This document shows positions 11,077 to 22,261 of a DNA stretch of 64,000 bases, in pieces. The notes under the pieces were generated by a model. It ran no database searches. It was given only the letters and a program-made list of their open reading frames with translations, and was not told the origin of the DNA. Within the stretch, counting starts at the first letter, position 1, and each line of letters starts with the position of its first letter. Position numbers and translations under genes: made by a program. The DNA comes from Thalassia testudinum (taxonomy: Eukaryota > Streptophyta > Magnoliopsida > Alismatales > Hydrocharitaceae): NCBI GenBank assembly GCA_037157565.1, contig JAZHRO010000050.1:40406501-40470500 (forward strand). Reading direction: 5' to 3'.

Positions 11077-13786
11077 TGTTACGACCCGGTTCCCAAATCC
11101 CTACGAGATACGAGAATCAGACCGACTCGACTGATCCCAAGACCCAGTCGTCCAACGAGAAAGTAACCAAAATAAACCACATTCACCATGTATATAACTA
11201 GCAGTAACAAAATACAGCAGTAAAAAATAGAAATACCACAGTATACACCACCACAACAGTAAAGAAATAAAATGTACATAAACATGGAGCTTACAATGAA
11301 AAGAGTACAAAGGTAACAGAAACTACTCACTACAACACGAAGAATGTACAGTGGGTACTGCACAGTAACACTACTAGGCTCTACTTGGCCCAGCGCCCTC
11401 TGCAGCCGCCGACTCTGGCTGCTCAACACCTTGTCCAGAAAAGGTAACAAAGGTGACACATCAGCGACATGCTGAGTAGAGTGGCAACTAAAAGCTAAGA
11501 AACAGTAAGGTGGATAGTAGCTATTATATTTTTAATTTCTTTCTTTATATTTTTTGTTTACTCATTATTGAATTATCCCTCAGATTCCTCTTTTGATCAT
11601 GAATGTTCCTTGTGGGAACAATCTTGATTGCAGTACTTTCGGAAAAGTAGAAGTAGCACGTGGTGCTCTCCTGGCCGGGAGAGTTCCCCATGGTGGTCCT
11701 ACCCTCAGTCAACCACCCCAAGGTCACTGACAGACATAACGGTGACTACGGCACGTGCGATAAACGCACGGGTAGCTACCCCGCACTAGTAAGCTGTCAG
11801 TCATTTCCGTTAACGGGTGTGCCCAAAGCATAGCACGGAGCCAATATATGGCAAAGCCCTCTCAGTAACAGGGTCCAACCCCTCCACAGTAACCAAACAG
11901 GGGTCTTGCCCCTCCACAGTCCGCGCACCTTCGCCTGACTACCCTGGTTTACCCAGTGGGCCGAACAAGTCGGTGTAGGAGGGCTAGCAGAACCCCGGGG
12001 CCTGTGGGATTGCTAGTGCTCTCCCTACAATAGTAGCTCTCCTCAGTACTATGTACATGAGGGCCAAAACTCAGTACAAAGTGGCTAGACCAAACCCCGG
12101 GCCCCTGGGGTGGCTAGCTCTGCTTTGCACTAGACAGGGGGGACAGTCTCTCTCCTTGGTACTTTGTACTCAAGGGTCAGCTCACTTCCCCAATTCTATT
12201 CCATTCACTTTCCATGAGTTCTACTCCTAATTCCCTGTAGGGTTCATGCTCTTTTAACTCAGCCAATTTATGTTTCACCGTTCTAGCTTTATATCCATAT
12301 AACCCATGTTCTCAACAGTAATTATTTATTCATAAACAGGCAGCTGTTAACCAATTTACAGGCAGTTATCGTTTCCTTTCTACTTTTCCAAGACTGCAAT
12401 GTATAGATACTCAGTCTAGTTTTCCAGTCCTAGGATTCATGTCATACCCTAGGATCTATCATTCAATTTAGTTTTCCAGTCCTTGGATTCATGCAGTACC
12501 CTAGGATCTATAATTCAATCTAATTTTCAAGTCCTAGGGTTCATGCAATGCCCTAGACTCTATTAATTATTCCACAAGTGTACAATCTTTGATAAATAAA
12601 TTAAAGAGCCACTCTACCCGCGAAACTGGGAATACTAGGGGCGCAATCGGCAAGCCCGCACGCCTCCGCAACCCCTAGAGCCGCAACAGAACGGGGTCCT
12701 AGCACAAGGATCAAAGACAAGGAGCTACTCAGAATAGCATACGATCACTGTAAGCAGGTAGAGGAAATAAATCTGAGAAGAACGAAACTTGAAACTTGGA
12801 AAACGGACTCCGAACGGACCCTAAACGAGTCGAAAATGATGAGTCTGCCAAAAATCAGATGTCTGGAACTTCTTCCAAACGTCTTAAATGATCTCTCAGG
12901 TCATACCTTGATCTGCGTGGTCCTTCAAATGTCCAGAAGCCAGCTGAACCGTCTGGACTTAGTCTCCAGACGTCTGATTGTCACTCCAGACATCTGGAGA
13001 CCCCCTCCGTCGTCTGGTGTTGTGCCCAGATGCCTGATCTATGTGGGATGGCATGCCCTTGCACCTTCCTGGGCAAATCCTGCACACACACGTGCCCACT
13101 CTCAACACCAAAGGAAGCAGAAGACTTCGGTGGAAATGGCTGCATGGCCGTACACGTGAAAGAAGAAAAAGATAAAAATAACATACCTTTCAGATGCTTG
13201 GACCTTCCTCCAGACGTCTCCTTCGTCGTCTGGACGTAAGTCCAGAAGTCTGATTCTGGGAAATTTTCCTAGAATCAGGACCTCCTCGCCCTCCACCTGC
13301 AGTGCACAGCCGTGCCGCACTGCGCCCTCCTACTGCCTAAGCTGCAGCAGCTTCTCCGCAGCACCACCAGTCGACTCTGGCTGCCCGGCGAGCTCACACC
13401 CTCGCGGTCAAGCTCCCTCTTCCTCTCGCAACAGCCCCTCCTCCCCACGCACTCGCAGCAGCCGCTGCTGCCGCTCTCGCCCGCTCGCTCTCACGTTGAC
13501 AAGGAGAAGAAGAAGAAGAAGGCGGTGGAGTGAGGGTGAGGGAGAGGGAGAGGTGTATTTGAAGGCATCGCGGGGAGAGAGAAAGAGGAAAGGCTGCGTC
13601 TGCAGGGAGGGAGGAAAGAGAAGGAGGACGGCGGCGGGTTCAATCTGCGCTCGAACACGTGCAGACGCGAACCCATACGTTCAAAAAATTTAATTCCAGA
13701 CGTCTGGGAAGGCTTCCAGACATTTGACCAGAAGTCTGGACCACTTCCCAGATGTCTTAAATGATGCTTGATGCCCGGTTATAACA
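11077..13786 (-). repeat. 5' LTR of the Tekay-like element
   Basis: Begins TGTTACGACC and ends TATAACA on the plus strand, so the TG...CA ends are intact. It is 2710 bp against 2704 in the partner. The GACGTC palindrome clusters recur at about 12850-13250 and 13695-13765. The low-coordinate part carries CCCGTTAACGGG-like and TATA-less AT runs shared with the partner; no clear TATA box was found. Confidence 0.9.
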
Positions 13787-13791
13787 ATATA
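13787..13791. repeat. Right target-site duplication (ATATA) of the Tekay-like element
   Basis: Perfect match to 3355-3359. Confidence 0.9.
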
Positions 13792-13992
13792 TGTCTCAAA
13801 ATCGATTGTCAAAGAGACATATTTTTCCTCGCTCCCTAGCTCGGGGATCTCGAGTGAATCAATCGGTTCACCTCAATGGGTTGCTCTAGACCAACCTGGT
13901 CATCTCTGATCTAAGAATGTGTACCCCCCTGGTAGGCACCTAAGCGAGTTTAGACATTGGCTCTCCTGAATGGGCTTCATCTTGAGAATCAT
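13792..13992 (-). pseudogene. ORF2 of element A, N-terminal part
   Basis: The frame opens at ATG 13990-13992 (MILKMKPIQESQCLNSL...) and overlaps the end of ORF1 by 53 nt in a +1 frame. It continues through ...IDSLEIPELGSEEKYVSLTI into the distal part at 3359, once the Tekay-like element and one ATATA copy are disregarded. Two TGA codons at probable former CGA sites interrupt it. Element E lacks most of this stretch through a deletion near 35985. Together with the distal part, ORF2 would be about 345 codons long. Function unknown. Confidence 0.6.
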
Positions 13993-14668
13993 CCCTTGAC
14001 TTGACTAGGGCAACAACAAATTTCATCCTCAACCTCGATAATTTCACAAGAAGAAACTCACCCATGTCCCTATCCCTAGCACTTTAGAGCAAATCTAATT
14101 GAGAACTATTAAGTTCTTCAATCATTTTAACCATAGGCTCCAGTGATTCAGTGAATGGTGTTGGTTGAGCTTCTAAAGATTGTATAGTGTTCCTGAAATT
14201 AGCCAACACCCTATCCTGGATCTGGGTCACTTGAACCGACTAGTTCGGTTCATGGTTGGGTGGGTTTGGTTTCAATCTAAGGGAATCAAGATATCGAGGT
14301 TCTCAAGTCCCTCCTTGATAGTAGGCCATTTCAAGTTGTTTAAAGGATGGTGACAACCTATATTCAGTGGAATACTAAGAAAGGCAAGTGTTATAATCAT
14401 CATATCCTTCCTGATTGTAGATCGGGTTGGTTTTGTCATAAAAGGATAGAGATCCATAATCATTATAGGTTTGGTAAGGATAGTAATCATAGTATTGTTG
14501 TCCAGGGTTAGTCCCTGAACTCTGAGGTCTGGATTTTTACCCCCAATCAAAGTCATCCCAATTCTTGGATGGGTAATTACAAGTCAAGTCGGAAGAGTAA
14601 TCATCCTGGGGTTAAGTGGTGGTAGGAGGGTAAGATTGGAAATGTGTGAAAGATGTAGAAGGATACAT
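13940..14668 (-). pseudogene. ORF1 of element A (Tyr/Asn/Pro-rich, then coiled coil), unknown
   Basis: The frame starts at ATG 14666-14668 (MYPSTSFTHFQSYPPTTT) and stays in one phase for about 243 codons. A Tyr/Asp/Asn/Gln/Pro-rich N-terminus (NPGQQYYDYYP, NPIYNQEGYDDYN) leads into a Pro/Asn linker and then a likely coiled coil (TQIQDRVLANFRNTIQSLEA). It closes with MKFVVALVKSRDDS. Stop codons interrupt it, several at likely former CGA, CAG or TGG codons. Its first 366 nt align without any indel to 40991-41356 of element E, and both copies carry a TGA at the same codon. It has no gag zinc knuckle or known domain. Confidence 0.65.
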
Positions 14669-15880
14669 TGTAGAGTAGGAGGCAAATCAAAAGAGAGAAA
14701 GAAGCCCTGCAATACAATCAACCAAGCCTGGCCTTACGTGGGTAGCCTAAAGACCTACAGACTCTAAGGACCCATCTTGAGATTATAAATGATTTGGTCT
14801 ACTTTTATTTAGTCAATCCAACCAGTTGGAAGGAGGGACTGGGGAGAAGGTTCTTCCTTTGGCTTACGCCTCCCGTCCTTATTGTAACCCCCAACTATGG
14901 TCGTTTGACGTTACTCACCTAGCTAGATATCAGATGGACGAGCAAAAGCAGATTAATAAAAAAAATCTTAGTCTGAGCCCTAAAGAGAAAATCAATCCTT
15001 GAGGCCAACGTCTACTTAGTTTTAGTTAGGCTTGGGGTGATCGTGCTCTTGGAATGTGATGGACCCTTAAGATGGGTTGTGCCCTTAATGATCAGTTAAA
15101 ATGTGTCTGTGTGCACAACCATGGTTTGCAAACAAGGCTATTTGTTGATGTGCCTTTTAGGGTTTAACCTTCTTTAGTAGGTTTAGGGCTTAATTCTTAG
15201 GTTAGTTCAATCAAGGTTTACTAGAACACTCCAAGTTTTGAAAACACGGGTGATGATATGTTCCTTTAAAAACCAAAAATAATGTGGACTATCTAGCTCA
15301 GTGCTAAGAATCAACCCTAAGTGGCAAGCTACTTATGGATTAGTTTTAGATTGAGTAGTGCGGCCAAATAGTTCAAGCAATTGGCCTATTGCACCACTTG
15401 ATTAAGGCACATAAAAAGTCTTAACCTAACTAGATTTCTACTCACTTATTTGTGTGTTAAGTGTACCGGATCCATAGGTCAGATCCATTTAAGTGGTAGA
15501 ATCAATGTGATTGTGTGCCTTAGGGTGAGAAGTTGTGGGTGTTAAGTGTGTAGCTTTCAGAAAATCCCACAAGAGAAGAGTATATTTTTTTTCTTTTTTA
15601 TATATGTGGGGGTGAGATGAGTGGAGGTGGCAAACAAACAACCAAATCTACCCTAGGGTTTATAGAAAGCACCTAAATTGATTTGGGTTTGAGCTATTAG
15701 TGTGGTGAAATGAACTAGTGGGTGGGGAAGTGTGGGGGACACTTACAAATCATTCTACCCGCACTTTACTCCGGTCTACAGCACTTGGATCTCCATGCTA
15801 GGGTACCTACAAGACACTAGATCAAAGACAAGCGGGGTTAGTGCTATGTAAATGCAAAGAAGCACAGAAAACAATAAAGT
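14669..15880 (-). other. Leader (5' UTR) of element A
   Basis: No conserved ORF. It matches the leaders of E (41357-42597), C (47406-48619) and F (54272-55495), including a block around 14880-14940 with GTCGTTTGACG and TAGCTAG motifs. Packaging or dimerisation signals would be expected in such a leader; this is inference. Confidence 0.65.
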
Positions 15881-15894
15881 AAATTATGTTGCCT
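15881..15894. repeat. Left target-site duplication of the LINE (14 bp)
   Basis: AAATTATGTTGCCT here is repeated exactly at 16241-16254. The uninterrupted site is seen in element E near 42585-42600. Confidence 0.88.
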
Positions 15895-16240
15895 GTACTG
15901 ACAATGTAAATCACCTCCTTTCTTCTTGCCTTGTCACTGATGCCATATGGTGGAAAATATGTCAGGAGCCATTACCAGAGTGGGATTCTATCTGGCACGG
16001 GTTTGATGTGAGAGGGAAGCCTCATGTCCACATGGCTGCTACTATTTGGTGTGTATGGAAGGCATGGAATGAGAGACTTTTTCAGGAGAGGCCGGTATGT
16101 TGTGAAAGTATTGTAAGAAAGTGCTAGTCCCTCATACACTCTTGGGGATCCTTTTTGTAATTTCCCTTACATTGCATATAATATACTATTCCAGAGTGCT
16201 ATCGTAAGATGATAGCTCTCCTTTCTATTTCAAAAAAAAA
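15895..16240 (+). mobile_element. 5'-truncated L1-type LINE fragment
   Basis: A 346-bp insert ends in a poly(A) run (about 16231-16240) and is flanked by a perfect 14-bp duplication, as expected of target-primed reverse transcription. The plus-strand frame through 16125 reads ...HLLSSCLVTDAIWWKICQ... and AATIWCVWKAWNERLFQE. This matches the C-terminal zinc-finger-like tail of plant L1 ORF2 in pattern (HLF..CP...W followed by W..W..RN..IF). Only the last roughly 75 codons and the 3' UTR remain. Confidence 0.88.
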
Positions 16241-16253
16241 AAATTATGTTGCC

Positions 16254-16271
16254 TCCCCGACAACAGTGCCA
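16254..16271 (-). other. Primer-binding site of element A
   Basis: The minus strand reads TGGCACTGTTGTCGGGGA, a decayed form of the Athila-type site TGGCGCCGTTGCCGGGGA seen intact in element G. It lies 3 nt inside the 5' LTR. Confidence 0.8.
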
Positions 16272-16274
16272 CAA

Positions 16275-17839
16275 TGATCGCACGGGTTTTGCGTGTTTGA
16301 AATGGAGGTTACAAGTAACCTGCCGTCATAGTTGCAAAACTCGTGATCAAATAAAATTTATACTGAAACTTCAAGGGTGTCCCAGGTCGAACACAGGGAG
16401 GCGACGTTTACTTTGTATGAAAATCGCCCTTCGATTTGTTTTTTTTTTGTGTTTTATGGTTTTGTTTTTTTTGTTTTTTGAAATAAAATGACAATCAATC
16501 ACAAGAGAGAGATAGAATTGAATCTGATATATTGCATGAATGTCAATTATAATAATATGAAAAACATAAAAGAGAGGGAGCTGAGAAGAAATCTCCCGAA
16601 GCGGCTGTTTGGCAAGACGACGGTGCCTGGCAGAAGCTCGGATGGAGTTGGGAAGTAGGTCGACGGAGGTGAGAAGCGGGCAGACGTCGGGTATAGGAAA
16701 GCTTCAATGAAGCTCTGGAATGGAGGTGAGAAGGCAGAGGTGAACTGCTACTGGAATGGAGGTGGGAGGATGACTCCAAGGCAACCTATGAATAGGGATG
16801 GGAAGTTGGAGTATTTGGTGGGGTAGTGATTTGCTATACTAATAGGCGCCTTGGGAGCTTGAGAGCAAACTCTAACAGAGCGTTGGTAGGCTTGCTAGAG
16901 CTTGGGAGTAGGTGGGAGTAGAGTAGGTAGAGATGGCTTGGAAGGGAGGGGGTGTTGGTCCTTTTATAGTGGATGAAAATAGGCTAGAATAGGTATGGGA
17001 CCATTAGTGATCTCCAAGCCATTGCTAGAAGTGTCACTCTAGGCAGCTCACGCCTGCTCACCCCCACAGTTGGCTTCGCTGGCATTCGAAGAATTAGCTA
17101 CGGCTATAAGCATTGCTATATGTTTGCCAAGCTGTCACTGAAGGCTGGTGCCAACCGACCACGCGTCCGCCCCATGCGCGCTACGCTATCACGCCTCATG
17201 TGCGCAAATTGCATAGCGGCCCTGCTGGTGTGTGCATTAGCATGCGCTATCGTGCACACGCGTACACTGCTGTTATGTGGTGGCGCTGCGCATGCACTGG
17301 CTAGATTAAGAATGGGGAGGCTGTGGGGATTCAAACCGGCTCCCCTTCCTTGTGAACCACCACTCCCACTGTTGCACCACGTCTGCATGTGCAACACGTG
17401 GAGTTGCGGCCATATGGTTAGGGCGAGCTCTCAGTCATTGGATTTTCATCCAACTGCTGAGATCACTTGATGGGTGGCCTTTAGAGATGTGGCGGGTGGG
17501 TTTGTGTACTCCAGATGGTGCCATGTGGCACCATCTAGACCATCCACCCTTCATTGCTTGCAGAGGATGCCGTGGTGCTCGGATCGAGGAGATTTCTACA
17601 TTGTTGGACTGCGATCATCGCTTTGGATCAATCCATATGGTCAGATTTTCATTTGAAGTCTATAAGGATGTCGCATTGCCTCCTAGCCATATAAAATGAA
17701 GGAATTAATATGCAAAACATACAACTATCCTAAATGCCATGTAATGGATGTTATGCAGAATTTATAATATGATATGCAATGCTAAGCCTAGGAACTGTCA
17801 TAAATAAGCATTTTATCATGAATTCATGTGTGTTTATCA
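16275..17839 (-). repeat. 5' LTR of element A
   Basis: Starts TGATCGCACG and ends GTTTATCA, 1565 bp. TATA complement at 16960-16968. The U3 palindrome at about 17509-17538 is mutated at its central CpG. Sequence to the right (17840 onward) is unrelated, so this is the element's true edge. Confidence 0.88.
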
Positions 17840-17844
17840 GTTAG

Positions 17845-18465
17845 TTAGGTAGTCTGAAATTTCAAAAATGCCTGAAGGAGCATTGAAGTAGCTGTTGAAG
17901 AGGCATTGGAGGATTCGTTTGAGATGTGGGTTCTCATTTTACGACCATTTGTTGCCAGGGCGGATGGGCTGGCAGCTACGCTACGATCCCAAAAGCTTCT
18001 CTTCTTAGTTGTTGGTGCAGGTGAAAGGAACCAGTGCCTAAGGCTCTTTATTTCTTCCTCAACTAGCCTCTCAACTCCCTTTCGTAGGCTCACTCTCATC
18101 ACTGTCCTATTCGAGTCGTTTCCTCATCCCAATTTGCTCACACTCTTCTTGCTAATGATGAGCTCGGGAATGAGGTCGTCATCCTTTTTCTTCTTCAGCT
18201 TCAGGATGTGGTGGTTTTTGTTTAGCCTCTCAAATTTTGCCTCTAATTTCTTTATGATTTTCTTGTGCTCTTCGACCAAGTTGTCATTAGCTGATTTCTT
18301 CTTGGCGCCGGGCATGTTGAAGTAGTAGCTACCAGACAAGATGGAATGCTTCATCATCGTCTTCCTCTGATTTGAGGGTAGTGTTGAAGGTTGGGAGTTT
18401 GCTACAACGGATTGGGCTTGGAGGGTCAGTAGCTTCTGCTGTTGGGGTGTTAGTTGCTACCTAAG
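17845..18465 (-). pseudogene. Lysine-rich coiled-coil ORF, broken, unknown
   Basis: A minus-strand frame of about 205 codons is interrupted by one TGA near 18122 and opens after a stop near 18463. Reading down it has a Gln-rich start (LTPQQQKLLTLQAQ), then ATG codons at 18357 and 18354. A Lys-rich probable coiled coil follows (NLVEEHKKIIKKLEAKFERL, ILKLKKKKDDD), then basic and Ser-rich stretches (SSNASSTATS) to a stop at 17845. It abuts element A's LTR edge. No domain is recognised. It may be an exon or retrocopy remnant of a host gene; TE origin is not excluded. Confidence 0.4.
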
Positions 18466-19370
18466 TCACTTTCTTTCTGCAACTCTAGTATTAGTTTGGT
18501 CTAATTAGTTTCAACTTCTGGGACCTTAATGATATCCTCATTCACAACACAACCCTAAAGAAATTGTATGGTCAAAATGGATTAAGAAGATGAGAGTGTG
18601 ACTAGAAATTAGAGTAAAATAAGCTTTTCATGGTAAAAGTAAAAGGGTTTCTACTTATGACAGAAGACAAATTTCAAACAATAATTTGTGATTGTCACAT
18701 TCTAGATCGCAATCTAGTTACGAAACCATAAACCACAACCAAAACTCTTCCAAGTATCTATTATGGAATTTGTATCCATAGATGACAATGGCAATGGATT
18801 ACCTACCTAATGCAACTAGCATTTTTCTAGCCTTAGGATGGTAAAGTTAAACAAAAGAAATCTAATTACAAGAAAGAAAAGGATACGAAGCAATCAAATA
18901 ATTATTCCACATGATGAATCGGATAGGCCTAGTTCTAACCCGATCTATGCCTTGCAAATTACCGCTAAAATCGGATGAGACTGTTTGATTATTTAAGGAA
19001 AAAATTGAACATAAAGTTACACCAAGAAGCTGGATGTAAATTGCTTGCTTTTAGAATAGCTTGAAGGAAAAATAATTTGGATCTGGGGCCTAAAGAAGTA
19101 TCATGTTCATAATTATTTCTCACTTGCTTACGCTAAAAAGTATGGAGTTTATTCTATTCTATTACAATTTCAAACATCTCAAATCTTTTGACCAAATAAA
19201 GTAGTGTGCTTAGGGTAGGTACTCTCACTCAGGCTTGGCTAGGCATGATCATGGTGTTAATTAGGCCTGATGGAATCATTAAAATAACAAGAAAAATGAA
19301 TCAAGTGCTAATGATCACCAAATCATCTTTCCATGTGAAATGCCATAAAATTATAGAATTGCATATAAGT
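18466..19370. other. Unassigned AT-rich DNA
   Basis: I see no ORF, repeat copy or TE hallmark here. Together with 17840-18465 and 19371-20578 it is the best candidate in the window for non-LTR-element DNA. Confidence 0.5.
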
Positions 19371-20452
19371 TGATTACTATTTTCTCATGTACCATTATGA
19401 CATGTACATTCCAAAGCAATAATAGGAATACAGTGCCATAATTCCTTGACATTCCAAAGCAAGTGATTGAGTTGCAAGAATTCTTTCCCCGCATGGGAAT
19501 CTATGTAAAATTTAGAAGTTACTGGAACACAGAGGTCAAAACCTTAATACAAATAGTACTATTTGCACCACTATGAATTCTAGATCAATACCTTTGTCGT
19601 GATTTCCTTGGCGTGATCAGCCTAGTGAAACGCATTCTTAGTCTCCCCAAATGAGAGGTTGCTCGGGCTAATGTTTGCGATCATAACAGTGTTGCAAGGA
19701 CCTCAAGAACTAAATTAAAACCAATGAGAGGTTTCTTGTCATAATAGTATTAGGTTGATTATCCATAATACTATTTTCTCCAGTACCCTTATGACATGTA
19801 CATTCCAAAGCAATAATAGGAATATAGTGCCATAATTCCTTGACATTCCAAAGCAAGTGATTGAGTTGCAAGAATTCTTTCCCCCTATGGGAATCTATGT
19901 AAAATTCAGAAGTTACTGGAGCACAGAGGTCAAAACCTTAATACAAATAGAACTGCTTGCACCACTATGAATTCTGGATCAATACCTTGGTCATGATTTC
20001 CTTGGCACGATCAGCCTAGTGAAGCGTATTCTTAGTCTCCACAAATGAGAGGCTGCTCGGGCTAATGTTCGCAATCATAATAGTGTTGCAAGGACCTCAA
20101 GAACTAAATCAAAACCAATGAGAGGTTTCTTGTAATAATAGTATTAGGTTGATTATCCATAATACTATTTTCTCCTATACCCTTATGACATGTACATTTC
20201 AAAGCAATAATAGGAATACAGTGCTATAATTCCTTGACATTCCAAAGCAAGTGATTGAGTTACAAGAATTCTTTCCCCTTATGGAAATCTATGCAAAATT
20301 CATAAGTTACTGGAACACAAAGGTCAAAACCTTAATACAAAATAGAATTGTTTGCACCACTACGAATTCTGGATCAATACCTTGGTCATGATTTCCTTGG
20401 TGTGATCAACCTAGTGAAGCGTATTCTTAGTCTCCCAAATGCGAGGTTACAT
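19371..20452. repeat. Tandem repeat, 394-bp unit, about 2.75 copies
   Basis: CATGTACATT recurs at 19401, 19795 and 20189 (last copy CATGTACATTT), exactly 394 bp apart, and the surrounding sequence follows the same period. Units differ by scattered substitutions and short indels. The third unit breaks off near 20450. No coding capacity is apparent. From 20453 to 20578 I see nothing further. Confidence 0.9.
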
Positions 20453-20578
20453 CAAGAACTGATCGATGTAGGAGTTTGAAAAACTAATTAAAACCAATTA
20501 GAATCATGCATATTTAGTAAATGGACTGTGAATATAGGATCTAGATCTATTAGCTCCTACAATATGGACAAAGCATAC

Positions 20579-22261
20579 GGATCGCACGTGTTTCATGAGT
20601 TTGAAATCATGGTTACAAGTAACCCATCATCGTAGTTGCAAAACACGTGGTCAAATAAAATTTATACCGAAACTCGAAAAGTGAGTCCCAGGTCGAACAT
20701 GGGGAGGCGATGTTTACTTTAATTGAAAACCACACTTCGATTTGTTTCTTTCTGGTATTTTAGGCTTTATTTATTTTTTTCTTTTTTTGTAAGAAGAAGA
20801 CAAGCAGAATGAACCACCAGAGATATGGAACAAATATGATATAGATATCACTTCAATGTCAATTACAATCAACTATGAAAGCATAAAAAAAGAGGGAGCA
20901 AAGAGGAAATCTCCCGAATCGGCTGCTCAGCGAGACGACGGTGCCTGGCGGAAGCTCGTACGAAGGAGGTGAGGAGTAGGATGACAGAGGTGAGATGCAG
21001 GAGGATGTCGAGTAGAGGAAAGCTTCGACGTGGCCCCAGAATGAAGGTGAGAAGGCAGAGATGATTTGCTACCAGAATGGAGGTGGGATGACGGCTCCAA
21101 GGCAACCTATGAATGGGGATGGGAAGTTGGAAGAATATTTGGTCAGGCAGAGGTTGGTAGGCAGCTCATGCCCGCTTACGCCTACAGTTGGCTTTGCTGG
21201 CGTGCGAAGAATTAGCGACGGCTGTAAGTGTCGCTGGAGGTCCAGCTCATGCATCGCTGTTGGCTGACGCCAACCCAACATGCACCCATGCTGCCGCTGC
21301 GCTAGAGAGCACTCTGCACGCCGTGTTGCAAGCACGTTCACGCTACACTGTGAGCATGTGTGCCTCCATGTGCATAGGTGTGCGGTGCCGCATGCATGTG
21401 CATGGGCGGCCTGGGCTATGCCACGTGACACAATCTGGATCGTCCATCTTTTCGTTGTAAGGGCTGCTACAGAGGTCAGATTGAGTAGATTTTCACGTCG
21501 TTGGGCTGCGATCGTCAACTCAAATCCATCCACGCGATCGGATTTGTCATCTGAAGCTCCGAATTATGTCACCTAGTCCCTTGGCCATCAATCTTCCTCG
21601 GACTACATATGGTGCTACGAGACTTCGATCAAGGAGATTTCAGAGGCATTGAACTCCGATCGTCGTCTTGATTAGATCCGAATGGTCGGATCATCAATCT
21701 AAGACTACGAAATAAATACCCTTCTCTCCTAACCACAAAAAAATGCAATTAACCTAAATTATATACAACTACTCTAAATGCATAATGATGCATGCTATGT
21801 AATATTTATAACATGAAATGCAAATCTAAGCCTAGGAACATGCATGAATAGGCATTTTACCCTAAATAAATGTGTTTACATCATACCCACATGCTTATCT
21901 TTTGCTAGCCCCTAGTAAAATTAAACTAAATGCTATGTATGAAAGTAGAATTAGAATTAGATTGCTTAGGCCTAAGTCATTTATTAACAATAGAAAATTT
22001 CAACTAAGGTCCTAAACTACAAAGACTCAACAGTACCTAAGTGTCTACCATAATGCAAACCACCCAAGTCATCACCTTATTTGAAAATGGAAGATACATT
22101 GTTTTTTCATTTTTGTTCTTTTCTAATTTTTTGGTACTTTTAGAGTTTGAGAGTTTCGGGATAACTTTTTATGGCTACCTGACCCGCTCAAGACTCGAAA
22201 TGGACTCTAAGTGCTAAGCATCTATGTGAAAATAGTGAAAGACTCACTAGGCGGTTGTTGA
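20579..22261 (-). mobile_element. LTR (subfamily I) plus truncated 3' UTR of an Athila-like element
   Basis: The LTR at 20579-21883 (about 1305 bp) ends GTTTACATCA and is followed by TACCCACATG, the polypurine-tract complement. About 378 bp of 3' UTR follow, then the sequence meets another LTR abruptly at 22262. It resembles the LTR at 48641-49785 more than the neighbouring one at 22262-24083, so it may be the true 3' end of element C. Confidence 0.7.

Larger units (their letters stand above)
3360..13786 (-). mobile_element. Tekay-like chromovirus (Ty3/gypsy), complete but coding-dead
   Basis: A 10.4-kb element with LTRs of 2704 and 2710 bp, a 5-bp duplication ATATA, an iMet-type primer site and gag-PR-RT-RNase H-IN-chromodomain order on the minus strand. 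The chromodomain-like block (LVKVLWRSQRYEEATWEPE) after the integrase GPFEVL module places it among chromoviruses; Tekay/Del is my best assignment by motif memory. The coding region has many stops and frameshifts. It inserted into ORF2 of element A. A solo LTR of the same family is at 28022-30711. Confidence 0.9.
1..17839 (-). mobile_element. Element A: non-autonomous Athila-like LTR retroelement with two own ORFs, nested insertions
   Basis: A minus-strand LTR element is bounded by related LTRs at 1-1126 (3' LTR, left end outside the window) and 16275-17839 (5' LTR). Inside it are a primer-binding site, a long leader, ORF1, ORF2 and a 3' UTR. No gag, protease, reverse transcriptase or integrase motif is visible. 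It is split by the Tekay-like element at 3360-13786 and by a LINE at 15895-16240; without these the interior is about 4.3 kb. Element E has the same architecture, so this is a family and not a random deletion. The LTR ends, primer site and 3' UTR match the pol-bearing elements C and F, so mobilisation in trans is the likely reading. The family name is inferred from motifs only. Confidence 0.8.
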
